Assembly: GCA_021154325.1 (NCBI GenBank)
Contig: JAJKIR010000118.1
Coordinates: 1 to 64,000, forward strand
Source: Gemmatimonas sp.
Lineage (GTDB): Bacteria > Gemmatimonadota > Gemmatimonadetes > Gemmatimonadales > Gemmatimonadaceae
Reading direction: 5' to 3'
DNA length: 64,000 nucleotides
Both the position numbers and the translations under genes were made by a program. This document shows positions 17,161 to 26,494 of this stretch, in pieces. Under the pieces are notes generated by a model, which made no database searches, was not told the DNA's origin, and was given only the letters and a program-made list of their open reading frames with translations. How positions within the stretch are numbered: position 1 is the stretch's first letter; every line of letters starts with the position of its first letter.

Positions 17161-19938
17161 ATGCCCTCCACCAATTCCTTTGGCAGCCGCGCGACGCTCG
17201 ACGTCGACGGCCAGCGATTCACCGTCTATCGCCTCGACGCCCTGCGCCAGCTGCGCGGCAGCACCGCGGAAACACTCCCTTACAGTCTCAAGATCCTCCT
17301 CGAGAACCTCCTCCGGAACGAAGACGACGCTTTCGTGAAGCGCGGCGACATCGAAGCGATGGCGACCTGGAACGTGAAGGGTCGAGCCGAGAAGGAGATT
17401 GCGTTCCGCACCAGTCGCGTCCTCCTGCAGGATTTCACTGGAGTTCCCGCGGTCGTCGATCTCGCCGCGATGCGTGACGCGATCGTCAAGCTCGGCGGCG
17501 ACGCGCAGCGCATCAACCCGCTGCAGCCCGTGGACCTCGTCATCGATCACTCCGTGCAGGTGGATGAGTACGGGAGCGACGCCGCGTATCTCATCAACAC
17601 TGGCCTCGAGGTCGATCGCAACAAGGAGCGGTACGTCTTTCTTCGCTGGGGTCAGGACGCCTTCCGCAACTTCCGCGTCGTGCCGCCGGGAACCGGCATC
17701 TGTCACCAGGTCAATCTCGAGTACCTCGCCAAGACGGTCTTCACATCGACGGAAAAGGGCGAGACCACAGCGTATCCCGATTCGCTCGTCGGCACCGACT
17801 CGCACACGACGATGGTGAACGGGCTCGGCGTCCTCGGATGGGGCGTCGGCGGCATCGAGGCTGAAGCGGCCATGCTCGGTCAGCCGGTGTCCATGCTTAT
17901 CCCCGAGGTCGTCGGGTTCAAGCTCCATGGCCGCCTCCCCGCCGGCGCGACGGCGACGGATCTCGTCCTCACTGTCACGCAGATGCTGCGACAGAAGAAG
18001 GTCGTCGGCAAGTTCGTCGAATTCTACGGAACGGGCCTCACCGGATTGCCGCTCGCCGATCGCGCGACGATCGCCAACATGGCGCCCGAGTACGGTGCGA
18101 CGATGGGCTTCTTCCCCGTCGATGAGGAAACGCTCAAGTATCTCCGCATGACCGGGCGTCCCGAGTCGCACGTGCGGCTCGTCGAGAAATACACGAAGGA
18201 GCAGGGCCTCTTCCGCACCGACGCGACGCCCGATCCAGACTTCACCGATACCCTCGAGCTGGACCTCTCCACCGTCGAGCCGAGTCTCGCCGGACCGAAA
18301 CGGCCGCAGGACCGCGTCCCGCTACGGAGCGCGAAGCAGATGTACCGGGAGGCGCTCGAAACCGACCTCGCAAAGCTCGGTGGGCCGAGTGGCGGTGGTG
18401 ACGCACGTCTCGCCTCGCAGCAAGGCAGCTCCGTCGGCGCTTCGGCTACGGCGGTGCTCGACGAGCCCGCGGCCGAGCAGGGCGGCGTGAAGGTGCAGTA
18501 CAAGGGAGAGACGTTCACGCTCCGACACGGAGCCGTCGTCATTGCTGCGATCACCAGCTGCACCAACACGTCGAACCCCGCGGTGATGCTTGCCGCGGGC
18601 ATGCTCGCGCGGAACGCCGTCAAGCGCGGCCTCACGGTGAAGCCCTGGGTGAAGACCTCCACCGCGCCGGGCTCACGCGTCGTGACCGAGTACTACAAGG
18701 CGTCGGGGTTGCTTGAGTATCTCGACAAACTCGGCTTCCAGATCGTCGGTTACGGCTGCACGACCTGCATCGGTAACTCGGGACCACTCCCCGAGCCCAT
18801 CGCCAAGGCTATCGAGGAGAACAAGCTCGTCACGTGCGCCGTGCTGTCCGGGAATCGCAACTTCGAGGGACGCGTCAATCCGCTCACCCGCTTCAACTAT
18901 CTCGCCTCTCCGCCGCTCGTCGTCGCGTACGCTCTGGCGGGCCGCATGGACATCGACCTCACCAAGGAGCCGTTAGGCATCGGCAGCGACGGGCCGGTCT
19001 TTCTCCGCGACATCTGGCCGTCGCCACAGGAAGTGCAGGGCGAGATCAACCGCAGCGTGAAGAGCGAGTTCTTCAAGACGCAGTACGCGGATGTCTTCCG
19101 TGGCGAGGAGTTTTGGCAGAAGCTCGAGGTGCCGAGCGGTGAGACCTTCGCGTGGGACGAGGAATCGACCTACGTGAAGAATCCGCCGTATTTCGCCGAA
19201 ATGGGCATGAAGGCGCCCGGGATTCGGCCGATCACCGGCGCGCGCGCGCTCGCACTCCTCGGTGATTCCATCACCACCGATCACATCTCGCCCGCCGGCA
19301 ACATTCCGGGCGCCAGCCCCGCGGGCGAGTGGCTCATTGCGCACGGCGTGCAACGCAAGGACTTCAACTCCTACGGTGCGCGACGCGGCAATCACGAGGT
19401 GATGATGCGCGGCACCTTTGCCAACATCCGGCTCCGGAACGAGATGGTGCCGGGCACCGAGGGCGGGTACACGACCATGCAGCCCGGTGGCGCGCCGACG
19501 TTCATCTACGACGCGGCGATGGAGTACCAGCAGAGCGGTACTCCCCTGGTCGTCATCGCCGGAAAGGAGTACGGCACGGGCTCGTCGCGCGACTGGGCCG
19601 CCAAAGGAACGATTCTCCTCGGCGTCCGCGCCGTCATCGCCGAGTCGTTCGAGCGCATCCATCGGTCGAACCTCGTCGGCATGGGTGTTCTCCCGCTCGA
19701 ATTCACGAATGGTGAGACGCGAACGTCGCTTGGCCTCAGCGGATTCGAGAGCTTCGATATCGTCGGGCTCGACGAGTCGTTGCGCCCGCGTGCCACGCTC
19801 GTCGTGCGCGCGAAGGGTTCCGGGGGCACGAAGGAATTCAAGGTCACCACACGCATCGACACCCCAGAGGAAATGCAGTATTACCGACACGGCGGCATCC
19901 TGCCCTACGTCCTGCGTCAACTGGTCGGAGGGCGATGA
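17161..19938 (+). CDS. acnA: aconitate hydratase A
   Basis: Interconverts citrate and isocitrate in the TCA cycle using a [4Fe-4S] cluster. The three cluster Cys are in [12 protein letters not shown] and [13 protein letters not shown]. Other landmarks are [63 protein letters not shown] and [19 protein letters not shown]. The length of 925 aa is close to bacterial AcnA (about 890), with a small insert around residues 410-450 ([13 protein letters not shown]...). The ATG follows a purine-rich leader (AGCGAGAGACCGAA). The stop overlaps the next ATG by four bases. Confidence 0.97.
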   Translation: MPSTNSFGSRATLDVDGQRFTVYRLDALRQLRGSTAETLPYSLKILLENLLRNEDDAFVKRGDIEAMATWNVKGRAEKEIAFRTSRVLLQDFTGVPAVVDLAAMRDAIVKLGGDAQRINPLQPVDLVIDHSVQVDEYGSDAAYLINTGLEVDRNKERYVFLRWGQDAFRNFRVVPPGTGICHQVNLEYLAKTVFTSTEKGETTAYPDSLVGTDSHTTMVNGLGVLGWGVGGIEAEAAMLGQPVSMLIPEVVGFKLHGRLPAGATATDLVLTVTQMLRQKKVVGKFVEFYGTGLTGLPLADRATIANMAPEYGATMGFFPVDEETLKYLRMTGRPESHVRLVEKYTKEQGLFRTDATPDPDFTDTLELDLSTVEPSLAGPKRPQDRVPLRSAKQMYREALETDLAKLGGPSGGGDARLASQQGSSVGASATAVLDEPAAEQGGVKVQYKGETFTLRHGAVVIAAITSCTNTSNPAVMLAAGMLARNAVKRGLTVKPWVKTSTAPGSRVVTEYYKASGLLEYLDKLGFQIVGYGCTTCIGNSGPLPEPIAKAIEENKLVTCAVLSGNRNFEGRVNPLTRFNYLASPPLVVAYALAGRMDIDLTKEPLGIGSDGPVFLRDIWPSPQEVQGEINRSVKSEFFKTQYADVFRGEEFWQKLEVPSGETFAWDEESTYVKNPPYFAEMGMKAPGIRPITGARALALLGDSITTDHISPAGNIPGASPAGEWLIAHGVQRKDFNSYGARRGNHEVMMRGTFANIRLRNEMVPGTEGGYTTMQPGGAPTFIYDAAMEYQQSGTPLVVIAGKEYGTGSSRDWAAKGTILLGVRAVIAESFERIHRSNLVGMGVLPLEFTNGETRTSLGLSGFESFDIVGLDESLRPRATLVVRAKGSGGTKEFKVTTRIDTPEEMQYYRHGGILPYVLRQLVGGR

Positions 19939-20927
19939 TCGCGCAGAAGCTCCAGCGCCCGCGCGGCGACGCTCGAACCGCTAGCCCGCGCCGATCGTCG
20001 GCGCGGCGGCGTGCCGCCGCGATCGCCGCGCTCTGCTGCCTAACGGTGGCACTCGATGGCTGCTTCCTCAGGAAGTACGTCTATCGGCCCGTGCTCGTCG
20101 CGAATGCGATCGGCGATTCGACGACGACGCTCGCGGCAACGCGACTGCACGTCTATCGCACCGACGAGTACGAGATTTACGGGCCGAGCGCCGTCTCGGT
20201 GGGGACCGCCGAGCGCCAAGTCGATCGCGCGTACCGGGAGTTCGTGAAGCATTTCGGCGTGCAGGCGCCACCGATGGCGATCGTCGTTGTCGACAGTGAG
20301 TTCGCGATCTCGCCGAGCGACGCCGGTTCCTTCGCCAAGCGACGGATTCACACCTTCGTGTACGTGCGCCCGCACAACCTGCGCGACATCGAAGGCGTCA
20401 CCCCTGATACGCCGGAGGACGAGATCTGGCCGGTGTCCGGACGTGTCGCTCGCGAGCTCTTCTCGGCGTATATCGAGCAGCGCCGCAACGTCCCACCGGA
20501 GGTCGAGTCGCATTCGCACCCCGGCGACTACCACCTCGACCCATTCCCGAGCTGGTACGTCGATGCCGTCGTTGCCCTTCTCGGAGATCCGGGCACGCCC
20601 GATCGCATCATGGACTTTCTCCGTGATCGGCTGTCCGACGTAGCGCCCGTCGCCACGCTCCTCGACATGCATCCCCCCAATCCGGGCGTTGCCGATACGA
20701 TTGCCGCATCCCGTGAGCGACGCGCGCTCATCGGTGCCGAGGGCGTGGCGCTCACGCTCTTTCTCGCCGAGCGTGAAGGCCCGCGCGTGGTGGGACGCCT
20801 TGCTGACGCGTTCCTCACCGGCGGAACCGCGCGCGACGTCGTCTCCCAGTCGCATCACGTGCCGCAGAACGATAGAGACTTCGAGCGCGTCTGGCGCAAC
20901 TGGGTCCGCGAAGAGTACGGCCGCTAG
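19935..20927 (+). CDS. exported protein with degenerate gluzincin-like fold, probable lipoprotein, 330 aa
   Basis: A basic N-terminus and hydrophobic [16 protein letters not shown] give a lipobox-like cleavage site. The central segment [14 protein letters not shown] followed later by [15 protein letters not shown] has the layout of peptidase MA/gluzincin proteins (HExxH ... PxWxxEGxA), but the zinc ligands are gone (ARELF for HELxH, VDAV for EGLA). A catalytically dead peptidase-like protein is therefore my inference. It is coupled to acnA by an ATGA overlap. Confidence 0.68.
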   Translation: MIAQKLQRPRGDARTASPRRSSARRRAAAIAALCCLTVALDGCFLRKYVYRPVLVANAIGDSTTTLAATRLHVYRTDEYEIYGPSAVSVGTAERQVDRAYREFVKHFGVQAPPMAIVVVDSEFAISPSDAGSFAKRRIHTFVYVRPHNLRDIEGVTPDTPEDEIWPVSGRVARELFSAYIEQRRNVPPEVESHSHPGDYHLDPFPSWYVDAVVALLGDPGTPDRIMDFLRDRLSDVAPVATLLDMHPPNPGVADTIAASRERRALIGAEGVALTLFLAEREGPRVVGRLADAFLTGGTARDVVSQSHHVPQNDRDFERVWRNWVREEYGR

Positions 20928-20944
20928 CCCGGCGAGGAGCGGGA

Positions 20945-21001
20945 GCGCGCGCGAGCAGCGCGCGCGACTCCAAATAGAAACAGGAAGTAGCGAGCTACTT
21001 C
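20945..21001. terminator. pair of hairpins between convergent genes
   Basis: Two inverted repeats: GCGCGCGC at 20945-20952 pairs with 20958-20965, and GAAGTAGC at 20984-20991 pairs with 20994-21001. There is no clear T tract on either side, so this is a possible bidirectional stop rather than a textbook terminator. Confidence 0.4.
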
Positions 21002-21420
21002 TAGCCCGCGGCTCTCTTCAACGCCGTCCGTGCCTTCTCGCGCTCACCCCAGCTGGGCGAGAGCTCCTTCGCCGCAGGAACACATCGAGACTGCGTGCTC
21101 GCCGCATTGGGCGCGCCCATAGGAAGCCATCCCATGATGCAGCGCGTGATCGCGGCGATCTCGTCAGCCTGGAGCAGCGCCGCGTTCCCACCCGAGCCGC
21201 CGCCTAACGCGCCGAGCGTCGAGCCGGGCCGCGGCGTCATCGATCCACCGAGCATCGAGAATAACGCGTCCCGCGCCACCTTCCGAAACTGATCGCTCTT
21301 CACCTGATTGGTGTTCTGCTTGTGATCGCCGCGGTAGAAGGCGTGCACCGAGCTCTCGACATTCTTGACGAGTGAATCGAGGATCTCATCCAGCTGTTGC
21401 GCGACTTGCGGCGGAATCAT
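21001..21420 (-). CDS. hypothetical protein, 139 aa
   Basis: A soluble protein with a helical N-terminus (PQVAQQLDEILDSLVKNVESSVHAFY), a Gly/Ser linker (GALGGGSGGNAALL) and a basic C-terminus. There is no signal peptide. AGGAGA lies eight bases before ATG 21420, supporting expression. I do not recognise a family, and neither neighbour gives a functional hint. Confidence 0.6.
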   Translation of the reverse strand: MIPPQVAQQLDEILDSLVKNVESSVHAFYRGDHKQNTNQVKSDQFRKVARDALFSMLGGSMTPRPGSTLGALGGGSGGNAALLQADEIAAITRCIMGWLPMGAPNAASTQSRCVPAAKELSPSWGEREKARTALKRAAG

Positions 21421-21498
21421 TCGGTTGCTCTCCTGTCACGGCGGGCCGGCACCATTCCTCTGAGGACGGCCCAGCGGTAGCGAGCGTCACCCAATGAG

Positions 21499-21526
21499 AA
21501 AGGCCCGCCGCAATGCGGCGGGCCTT
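21499..21526 (-). terminator. intrinsic terminator of the Gly-zipper lipoprotein gene
   Basis: A 13-bp GC-rich inverted repeat (AAGGCCCGCCGCA with its complement). Read on the minus strand it is followed by a T-rich stretch (CTTTCTCATT). It lies just downstream of the stop at 21549. Confidence 0.8.
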
Positions 21527-21548
21527 CCCTCGGACTCGAGCACGTCTG

Positions 21549-22097
21549 CTAAGGATTCTTTACATCGACCGTGTGGCCAATGATGCCACCCAGAATCCCG
21601 CCCGCGGCCGCACCGATAATCGCTCCCTTGAGCTTGTCACGGCTCGTGGTTGCGCCGAGCACCGCGCCGGCCGCGGCACCGATGACCGCGTCACGCTTCG
21701 TGTTACGGACCGGCTCCGCCGGCTGCCGCGAGTACGTCCCCGACGAACCCGATGAGCGCGAGACGCCACTCGAGCTCCGACGGGCGGTCGTGGTCGCCGG
21801 ATACGGCGAGCGCGCCACCGTCTGGATCTGCTGAGGATAACCGTACGGCTGCGGATACCCGTATGGGGCGTTCGCCGCCGGGTAGCCATAAGGGTTCGCG
21901 TACGGGTTCATCCCCTGTTCGGCGGGGGACATGAACTGCTGCGGCTGGTACGCTTGCGCTTGAGACGCGAGCGCGAGGTCGTTGCGAAGCGCATCATCCG
22001 GCGCGCTCCTATTGCCGCGTCCGCATGCGCCAAGGCCGATTGCCAGCGCCGACGCCGACAGCAGCAACACTCTCTTGTACGACTGATTGCTGAGCAT
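21549..22097 (-). CDS. Gly-zipper lipoprotein with Pro/Tyr/Gly repeats, 182 aa
   Basis: Lipoprotein signal VLLLSASALAIGLGAC with Cys at the lipobox. A low-complexity section follows, with repeated PYGYP words (residues about 45-90), then a Ser-rich linker, then a C-terminal YMGG/Gly-zipper pair (DAVIGAAAGAVLGATTS and GAIIGAAAGGILGGIIGH), typical of envelope proteins related to stress lipoproteins. GGGGGAG lies immediately before ATG 22097, which fixes the start; an upstream start at 22169 would break the signal peptide. Confidence 0.8.
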   Translation of the reverse strand: MLSNQSYKRVLLLSASALAIGLGACGRGNRSAPDDALRNDLALASQAQAYQPQQFMSPAEQGMNPYANPYGYPAANAPYGYPQPYGYPQQIQTVARSPYPATTTARRSSSGVSRSSGSSGTYSRQPAEPVRNTKRDAVIGAAAGAVLGATTSRDKLKGAIIGAAAGGILGGIIGHTVDVKNP

Positions 22098-22258
22098 ATC
22101 TCCCCCAATAGTTCGCCGCGCGACAATGAGCAATCGTCGCCTGCTGCGCGGTCGCTGCTCTGAGGGCACGCTGCATTCCCGACCTTAAGCGCCGTTTGTC
22201 GCAGTTAACGGGGGGCGCTGTCCCACTCGAGGACGTCACGGTGTCCACCAGCTGAGAT

Positions 22259-22274
22259 GACTCGATATCGAGTC
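22259..22274. promoter_or_regulatory. 16-bp perfect palindrome, candidate operator of the peroxiredoxin gene
   Basis: GACTCGATATCGAGTC is a perfect palindrome four bases upstream of the likely -35 element of the selenocysteine peroxiredoxin gene. Position and symmetry fit a repressor or activator site. The regulator is unknown. Confidence 0.45.
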
Positions 22275-22278
22275 TCGA

Positions 22279-22308
22279 TTGCTCTCTAGAGGCGGGCTGC
22301 TCTATTTT
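22279..22308 (+). promoter_or_regulatory. probable sigma-70-type promoter of the peroxiredoxin gene
   Basis: TTGCTC (22279-22284) and TATTTT (22303-22308) are separated by 18 bases, about 27 bases before ATG 22335. The match to consensus is moderate. Confidence 0.45.
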
Positions 22309-22334
22309 CCGTGCACTTCTCCCCGGGGGCAGCA

Positions 22335-22946
22335 ATGCACCGAAATGCACGTCCACCGGCGGTCGCGATGCTCGCGCTGGCACTCTCATTCGCGTCCGCT
22401 CACAGCTTGTTTGCTCAACAGCCCGCGGCACCCGTCACGCCGACGCCCGAGGTCGGTTCGATGGCGCCCGACTTCACGATCTCCGGAGCGACTCGATATG
22501 GCCTTTTGCGCGACTCCGTGCGGCTCTCGGATTTCCGTGGACAGACCGTTGTGCTTGCCTTCTTCTTCCAGGCAAGGACCAAGGGCTGAACGATCCAAAT
22601 GGAGGCGTACCGTGATCAGTACGCCACGCTCTTCAACAACGGAAAGAAGGTCGTCGTCCTCGGCGTGAGCGTCGATGCCGACACGATGCTCGCCAACTGG
22701 GCCCGTGAATCGAGCTTCCCGGTGCTCTTCGGTAGTGATCCCGATCAGAAGGTCGGGAAGCTGTATGGATCCACCCGGGGCAAGTTGGACAGCCGCAACC
22801 TTTTCGTTATCGGCCCCGACGGACGCATCACCTTCAAGCAGATTCCCGTCAACGTGCTCTCCCAACAAGAGTACGCCGAGCTGGCCAAAGCAGTCGCCCG
22901 CACCGTGGGAGGCACGGCCGCCAGCAGCTCCGGCGGACCGGATTAG
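22335..22946 (+). CDS. exported peroxiredoxin (AhpC/TSA-BCP type), selenoprotein with in-frame TGA at the peroxidatic residue, 203 aa
   Basis: Translation runs through one in-frame TGA (22587-22589, residue 85). Upstream are a signal peptide (MLALALSFASAHSLFAQ) and the peroxiredoxin opening (GSMAPDFTI...VRLSDFRGQTVVLAFFF). The active-site context is ARTKG-TGA-TIQMEAYRD, exactly where relatives have TxxC-T-QM-YRD, so TGA replaces the peroxidatic Cys codon. Downstream the fold continues normally (VVVLGVSVDADT, FPVLFGSDPDQKVGKLYG, RNLFVIGPDGRI). There is no Cys in the mature protein, so selenocysteine would be its only redox centre (1-Cys type). A SECIS-like hairpin follows the TGA. It would reduce peroxides in the periplasm. 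An ordinary gene caller would split this into 22311-22589 and 22599-22946. Confidence 0.85.
22604..22625 (+). promoter_or_regulatory. bacterial SECIS-like hairpin
   Basis: Perfect 7-bp stem GGCGTAC/GTACGCC (22604-22610 with 22619-22625) with an 8-base loop CGTGATCA. The loop begins 21 bases after the TGA and has G as its second base. That matches the known bacterial SECIS rule: hairpin close downstream of the UGA and a G in the first two loop positions. Confidence 0.7.
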
Positions 22947-22974
22947 CTGGAAGTCGGTCGGACATTGCGTGCGC

Positions 22975-23003
22975 AGGGGGGCGTTGCTGATGCAACGCCC
23001 CCT
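22975..23003 (+). terminator. GC-rich hairpin after the peroxiredoxin gene
   Basis: GGGGGCGTTGC (22976-22986) pairs with GCAACGCCCCC (22992-23002) around a 5-base loop. The following bases (TCGTCTCAT) are only moderately T rich, so it is a likely but imperfect terminator. Confidence 0.6.
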
Positions 23004-23051
23004 CGTCTCATACCGGCGCTTTTGAATTTTCATCATTCTCCGACACCCTCA

Positions 23052-24413
23052 GTGCCGATTACCCGCGTCTTGCTCACGCAGATGTACGAGGCCGCGGTCG
23101 CCGGCGCCGCCACCGGCCCGGTAACGACTCGCGGTGTCGAGGCGCTTGGTATCCCGCGCGACCGGCGCGTCTGGCTCTTCTCGTTCGGCAAGGCCGCCCA
23201 CGCCATGGCCGGTGCCGCCGTCGCCTCTCTTCAGCGTTCGCTCAACCAGATCGCCGGCGGACTGATCGTCGCGCCTAACGACGATCGCTCCCCCTACGGC
23301 ACCGTCGCCGTCCTCACGGGTGACCATCCCGTTCCCGGTCCTCGATCGTTCGCGGCGGCACAGCGCATTGGCGAAGTCGCAGCGCGGATGAAGAGCGGCG
23401 ACGTCGGGCTCGTGCTCGTCAGCGGCGGCGCGACGAGCCTCATTGCCGCGCCGCTTCGCGGAATGACCGAAGCCGAGCTCACGAACGTCTTCGAGCTGCT
23501 CCTCGCGTCGGGACTCGACATCGGAGCCGTCAACGCCGTGCGACGTCGCTTCACCCGCTGGGGCGGCGGGCGACTCGCGCTCGCGATCTCCCCTGCCGCC
23601 GCGCACTGCCTCGCTGTCTCCGATGTGCCCGGCGATGACCTCGCGACCATCGGCTCCGGACCGAGCGTGCCCGATCAGTCCACGGCCGACGACGTCATCG
23701 AGATTCTCGAGGATGCGAAGCTCATCGACCGTCTGCCCAAGTCGTTTCATCGCTACCTCCTCGACGTCTCCCGTGGCGCGGAGCCCGAAACGCCAAAGGC
23801 CGGCCATCCTGCGTTCGCCCACGGCACCGCTCGCGTCATCGCCAACAATCGCGGCGCGCTCGACGCTGCTGCCGAGCGCGCCCGCGCGTTAGGCGCGGGC
23901 GCCGTCTACGTCGTGGACGCGCCGCTCGTCGGCGAGGCGGTTGCGGCCGGTGAGGCGATCGCGCGATGGCTCATCGAGCTGCGCGATCGGAGTCCCGCCC
24001 CTGGTGCACTACCCGCGCCGCGCGTCGCCATCTGGGGCGGCGAGACGACCGTCACCTTGCGATCGTTCGGTTCGCGGAAGAGCGCCACACCCGCTCCGGC
24101 TCCGCCCGGTGGGCGCTGTCAGGAGCTCGCCCTCGCCGCCGCACGCACATTGTTCGAGGCTGGCGAGCGCGGCAAAGGTATCTCGCTGCTGGCGGCCGGC
24201 ACCGATGGGCGTGACGGTACGACTGATGCCGCTGGTGCGTTCGTCGACACGCTCACCTGGAGTTCAATTCAGAGAGCGGGCCTCGATCCGGCGGTGGCGC
24301 TCGCGCAGCACGCATCGAACGGCGCGCTTGGCGCGGTGAACGCGCTCTTCTCGCCCGGCTCGACGGGAACGAACGTCATGGACGTCATCATCGGCATCGT
24401 CGACAGCGAATAG
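23052..24413 (+). CDS. glycerate 2-kinase, MOFRL/DUF4147 type, 453 aa
   Basis: Phosphorylates D-glycerate to 2-phosphoglycerate. The family landmarks are FSFGKAAHAMAGAA near the N-terminus, VLVSGGATSLIAAPLRGMT, WGGGRLALAISPA, SDVPGDDLATIGSGPSVPD, WGGETTVTL, GRCQELALAAA and the C-terminal MOFRL-type GTDGRDGTTDAAGAFVD...STGTNVMDVIIGI. GTG 23052 is chosen because homology begins with TRVLLTQMYEAA; the open frame extends further upstream without conserved sequence. It is the first gene of a likely operon with aguB, aguA and a dienelactone hydrolase. Confidence 0.9.
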   Translation: MPITRVLLTQMYEAAVAGAATGPVTTRGVEALGIPRDRRVWLFSFGKAAHAMAGAAVASLQRSLNQIAGGLIVAPNDDRSPYGTVAVLTGDHPVPGPRSFAAAQRIGEVAARMKSGDVGLVLVSGGATSLIAAPLRGMTEAELTNVFELLLASGLDIGAVNAVRRRFTRWGGGRLALAISPAAAHCLAVSDVPGDDLATIGSGPSVPDQSTADDVIEILEDAKLIDRLPKSFHRYLLDVSRGAEPETPKAGHPAFAHGTARVIANNRGALDAAAERARALGAGAVYVVDAPLVGEAVAAGEAIARWLIELRDRSPAPGALPAPRVAIWGGETTVTLRSFGSRKSATPAPAPPGGRCQELALAAARTLFEAGERGKGISLLAAGTDGRDGTTDAAGAFVDTLTWSSIQRAGLDPAVALAQHASNGALGAVNALFSPGSTGTNVMDVIIGIVDSE

Positions 24414-24463
24414 GCGCTGGCCACTACCTGCTCGGCGCCAAACCGGTCAGCTTTCACGGCGTC

Positions 24464-25402
24464 ATGAGAACCGAGCCATTCACCGTCGGCATCATCCAGG
24501 ATGCGGCGACGGACGACCAGAAGGCGACGATCGAGGCCACCATTCCGCGCATTCGTGAAGCCGCCGACCGCGGGGCGCAGGTCGTCTGCCTGAAGGAGCT
24601 CTTCAACGCGCCATACTTCTGCAAGTCGCAACGCTGTGAGCGTTTCGATATCGCCGAGTCAATTCCCGGCCCGACGACGGAAGTGATGCAGAAGATCGCG
24701 CGTGAGCTCGCGATCGTGCTCGTTGTGCCGCTCTTCGAGCGCCAGGCGCGTGGGGTGTACCGCAACTCGGCCGCGATCATCGACGCGGACGGCTCGCTCC
24801 TCGGCATCTACCGCAAGATGCACATCCCCGACGATCCGCTCTTCAACGAGAAGTATTACTTCACGCCGGGGGACGCTGCGAAGGACGACCATATCGACCG
24901 CATCGGCGAGGCGGCGAAGCAGGCGAGCGGATTCCGCGTCTGGCATACTCGTTATGCGGACATCGGCGTGCTGATCTGCTGGGACCAGTGGTATCCCGAG
25001 GCGGCACGCATAACGAGTCTGCTCGGCGCAGAGGTCCTTCTCTACCCCACGGCGATTGGTTGGCATCCGGCCGAGAAGTCGGAGTTCGGCCAGGCCCAGG
25101 TGGAAGCGTGGCGCACGATCCAGCGCTCGCACGCCATCGCCAACGGCGTCTTCGTCGCGTCTCCCAATCGCGTTGGATTCGAGGCGGAAGAGGGCACGAA
25201 CGGACTGGAGTTCTTCGGCCACTCCTTCATCTGCGATCCGTTCGGCCGAATCCTTGCCGAGGCCGGGACCGATCCCGCGGTGCTCGTCGCCCGCTGCGAT
25301 CCGCGGCTCATCGAGGAGACGCGCCGAAACTGGCCCTTCCTCCGCGATCGTCGCATCGATGCCTACGCCCCGATCCTCAGTCGCTATCTCGGCGCCGCCT
25401 AA
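24464..25402 (+). CDS. aguB: N-carbamoylputrescine amidase
   Basis: A nitrilase-superfamily enzyme that hydrolyses N-carbamoylputrescine to putrescine, CO2 and ammonia. The Glu-Lys-Cys triad is complete: Glu45 in CLKELFNAPYFC, Lys118 in YRKMHIPDDP and Cys172 in VLICWDQWYPEAARI. Further AguB-typical segments are LYPTAIGWHPAEK, WRTIQRSHAIANG and FFGHSFICDPFGRIL. The length of 312 aa is close to the family norm. It lies 28 bases upstream of aguA, confirming the agmatine route. Its TAA stop falls inside the GCCTAACG octamer. Confidence 0.95.
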   Translation: MRTEPFTVGIIQDAATDDQKATIEATIPRIREAADRGAQVVCLKELFNAPYFCKSQRCERFDIAESIPGPTTEVMQKIARELAIVLVVPLFERQARGVYRNSAAIIDADGSLLGIYRKMHIPDDPLFNEKYYFTPGDAAKDDHIDRIGEAAKQASGFRVWHTRYADIGVLICWDQWYPEAARITSLLGAEVLLYPTAIGWHPAEKSEFGQAQVEAWRTIQRSHAIANGVFVASPNRVGFEAEEGTNGLEFFGHSFICDPFGRILAEAGTDPAVLVARCDPRLIEETRRNWPFLRDRRIDAYAPILSRYLGAA

Positions 25403-25430
25403 CGGCTCCATCGGCCCGTCACGGCTCCGT

Positions 25431-26459
25431 ATGCCCGCCGAGTGGGAATCCCACGAGGCAACGTGGATCGCGTGGCCACATCACGAGCCGGACTGGCCAG
25501 GCAAGCTCGAGCCTATCCCGTGGGTCTACGCCGAGATCGTGCGCGTTCTCCACGCCTTCGAGCGCGTCGAGATCCTCTGTCACGACGACGAGGTCCGCGC
25601 CGCGGCCGAGCACCATCTGAACGCGCACGGCGTCCGGAGCAATTTTCGGCTGCATCTCGTGCCTAACGACCGAGTCTGGCTCCGCGACTCGGCGCCGACG
25701 GCCGTGCTCGGCGAGGACGGCGGGGTCAGTCTCGTGAACTGGTGTTTCAACGCGTGGGCGAAATACGACAACTTTGCGCGAGACGCTCGCGTCGGTGAAG
25801 CCGTTGCCCGAATCACGACGCTGCCCCGCATCCAGCCGCTTCGCCCGGATACGGGTGAGCCCGTCGTCCTCGAGGGCGGCGCGATCGATGCAGACGGCGA
25901 GGGAACCCTGCTGGTCACCGAGGAGTGCCTGCTCTCCACGATCCAGCAGCGCAACCCCGGCCTTTCGCGGGAGGGCTACGAGCGTGTCTTTCACGAGTAT
26001 CTCGGCATTCGCCAGACGATCTGGCTCGGCGAAGGGTGTGTCGGGGACGACACGCATGGGCACGTCGATGATGTCGCGCGCTTCGTCGCGCCGGGAGTCA
26101 TCGTCCTCGCGTACGAGGAGGATCCCGCCGACGATGAGAACCACCGCCGCTCCGTTGACAACATGGAGCGGCTCGAGCTCGCGGGCGCGGCGGATGGCGC
26201 ATTCAAAGTCGTGAAACTTCCCTTTCCGCGCGCAGTGACAATGCGCGACGAGCGACTCCCCGCCAGTTACGCGAACTTCTACATCGCGAACCGCGTCGTG
26301 CTCGTCCCGACCTTCAACGACCCGAACGATCGGATCGCCCTCAATACGCTCGCCGAGCTCCTTCCCGATCGCCGCGTCATCGGGGTCCACGCCGTCGATC
26401 TCGTGTGGGGATTCGGCACGCTCCACTGTCTCACCCAGCAGCAGCCGCGCGCCCGCTGA
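25431..26459 (+). CDS. aguA: agmatine deiminase
   Basis: Converts agmatine to N-carbamoylputrescine. The N-terminus MPAEWESHEATWIAWPHHEPDW is the standard PPAD-family opening. Catalytic elements are RDSAPTAV, GDDTHGHVDDVARFV (His/Asp) and the C-terminal Cys in GTLHCLTQQQP. The length of 342 aa is near the family norm. ATG 25431 is used; the frame is open far upstream inside aguB but in a different phase. With aguB it makes putrescine, which the window does not otherwise use unless the odd AdoMetDC-like protein at 1.4 kb takes part. Confidence 0.95.
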   Translation: MPAEWESHEATWIAWPHHEPDWPGKLEPIPWVYAEIVRVLHAFERVEILCHDDEVRAAAEHHLNAHGVRSNFRLHLVPNDRVWLRDSAPTAVLGEDGGVSLVNWCFNAWAKYDNFARDARVGEAVARITTLPRIQPLRPDTGEPVVLEGGAIDADGEGTLLVTEECLLSTIQQRNPGLSREGYERVFHEYLGIRQTIWLGEGCVGDDTHGHVDDVARFVAPGVIVLAYEEDPADDENHRRSVDNMERLELAGAADGAFKVVKLPFPRAVTMRDERLPASYANFYIANRVVLVPTFNDPNDRIALNTLAELLPDRRVIGVHAVDLVWGFGTLHCLTQQQPRAR

Positions 26460-26494
26460 CGCGGCGCACCACCGCCTAACGGGAGCAGCAGCAA

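Noticed and set aside
22311-22946. Two separate ORFs (92 aa and 115 aa) or a pseudogene
   Set aside because: They share one frame, together make one complete peroxiredoxin, the stop is TGA at the redox residue, and a SECIS-like hairpin follows.
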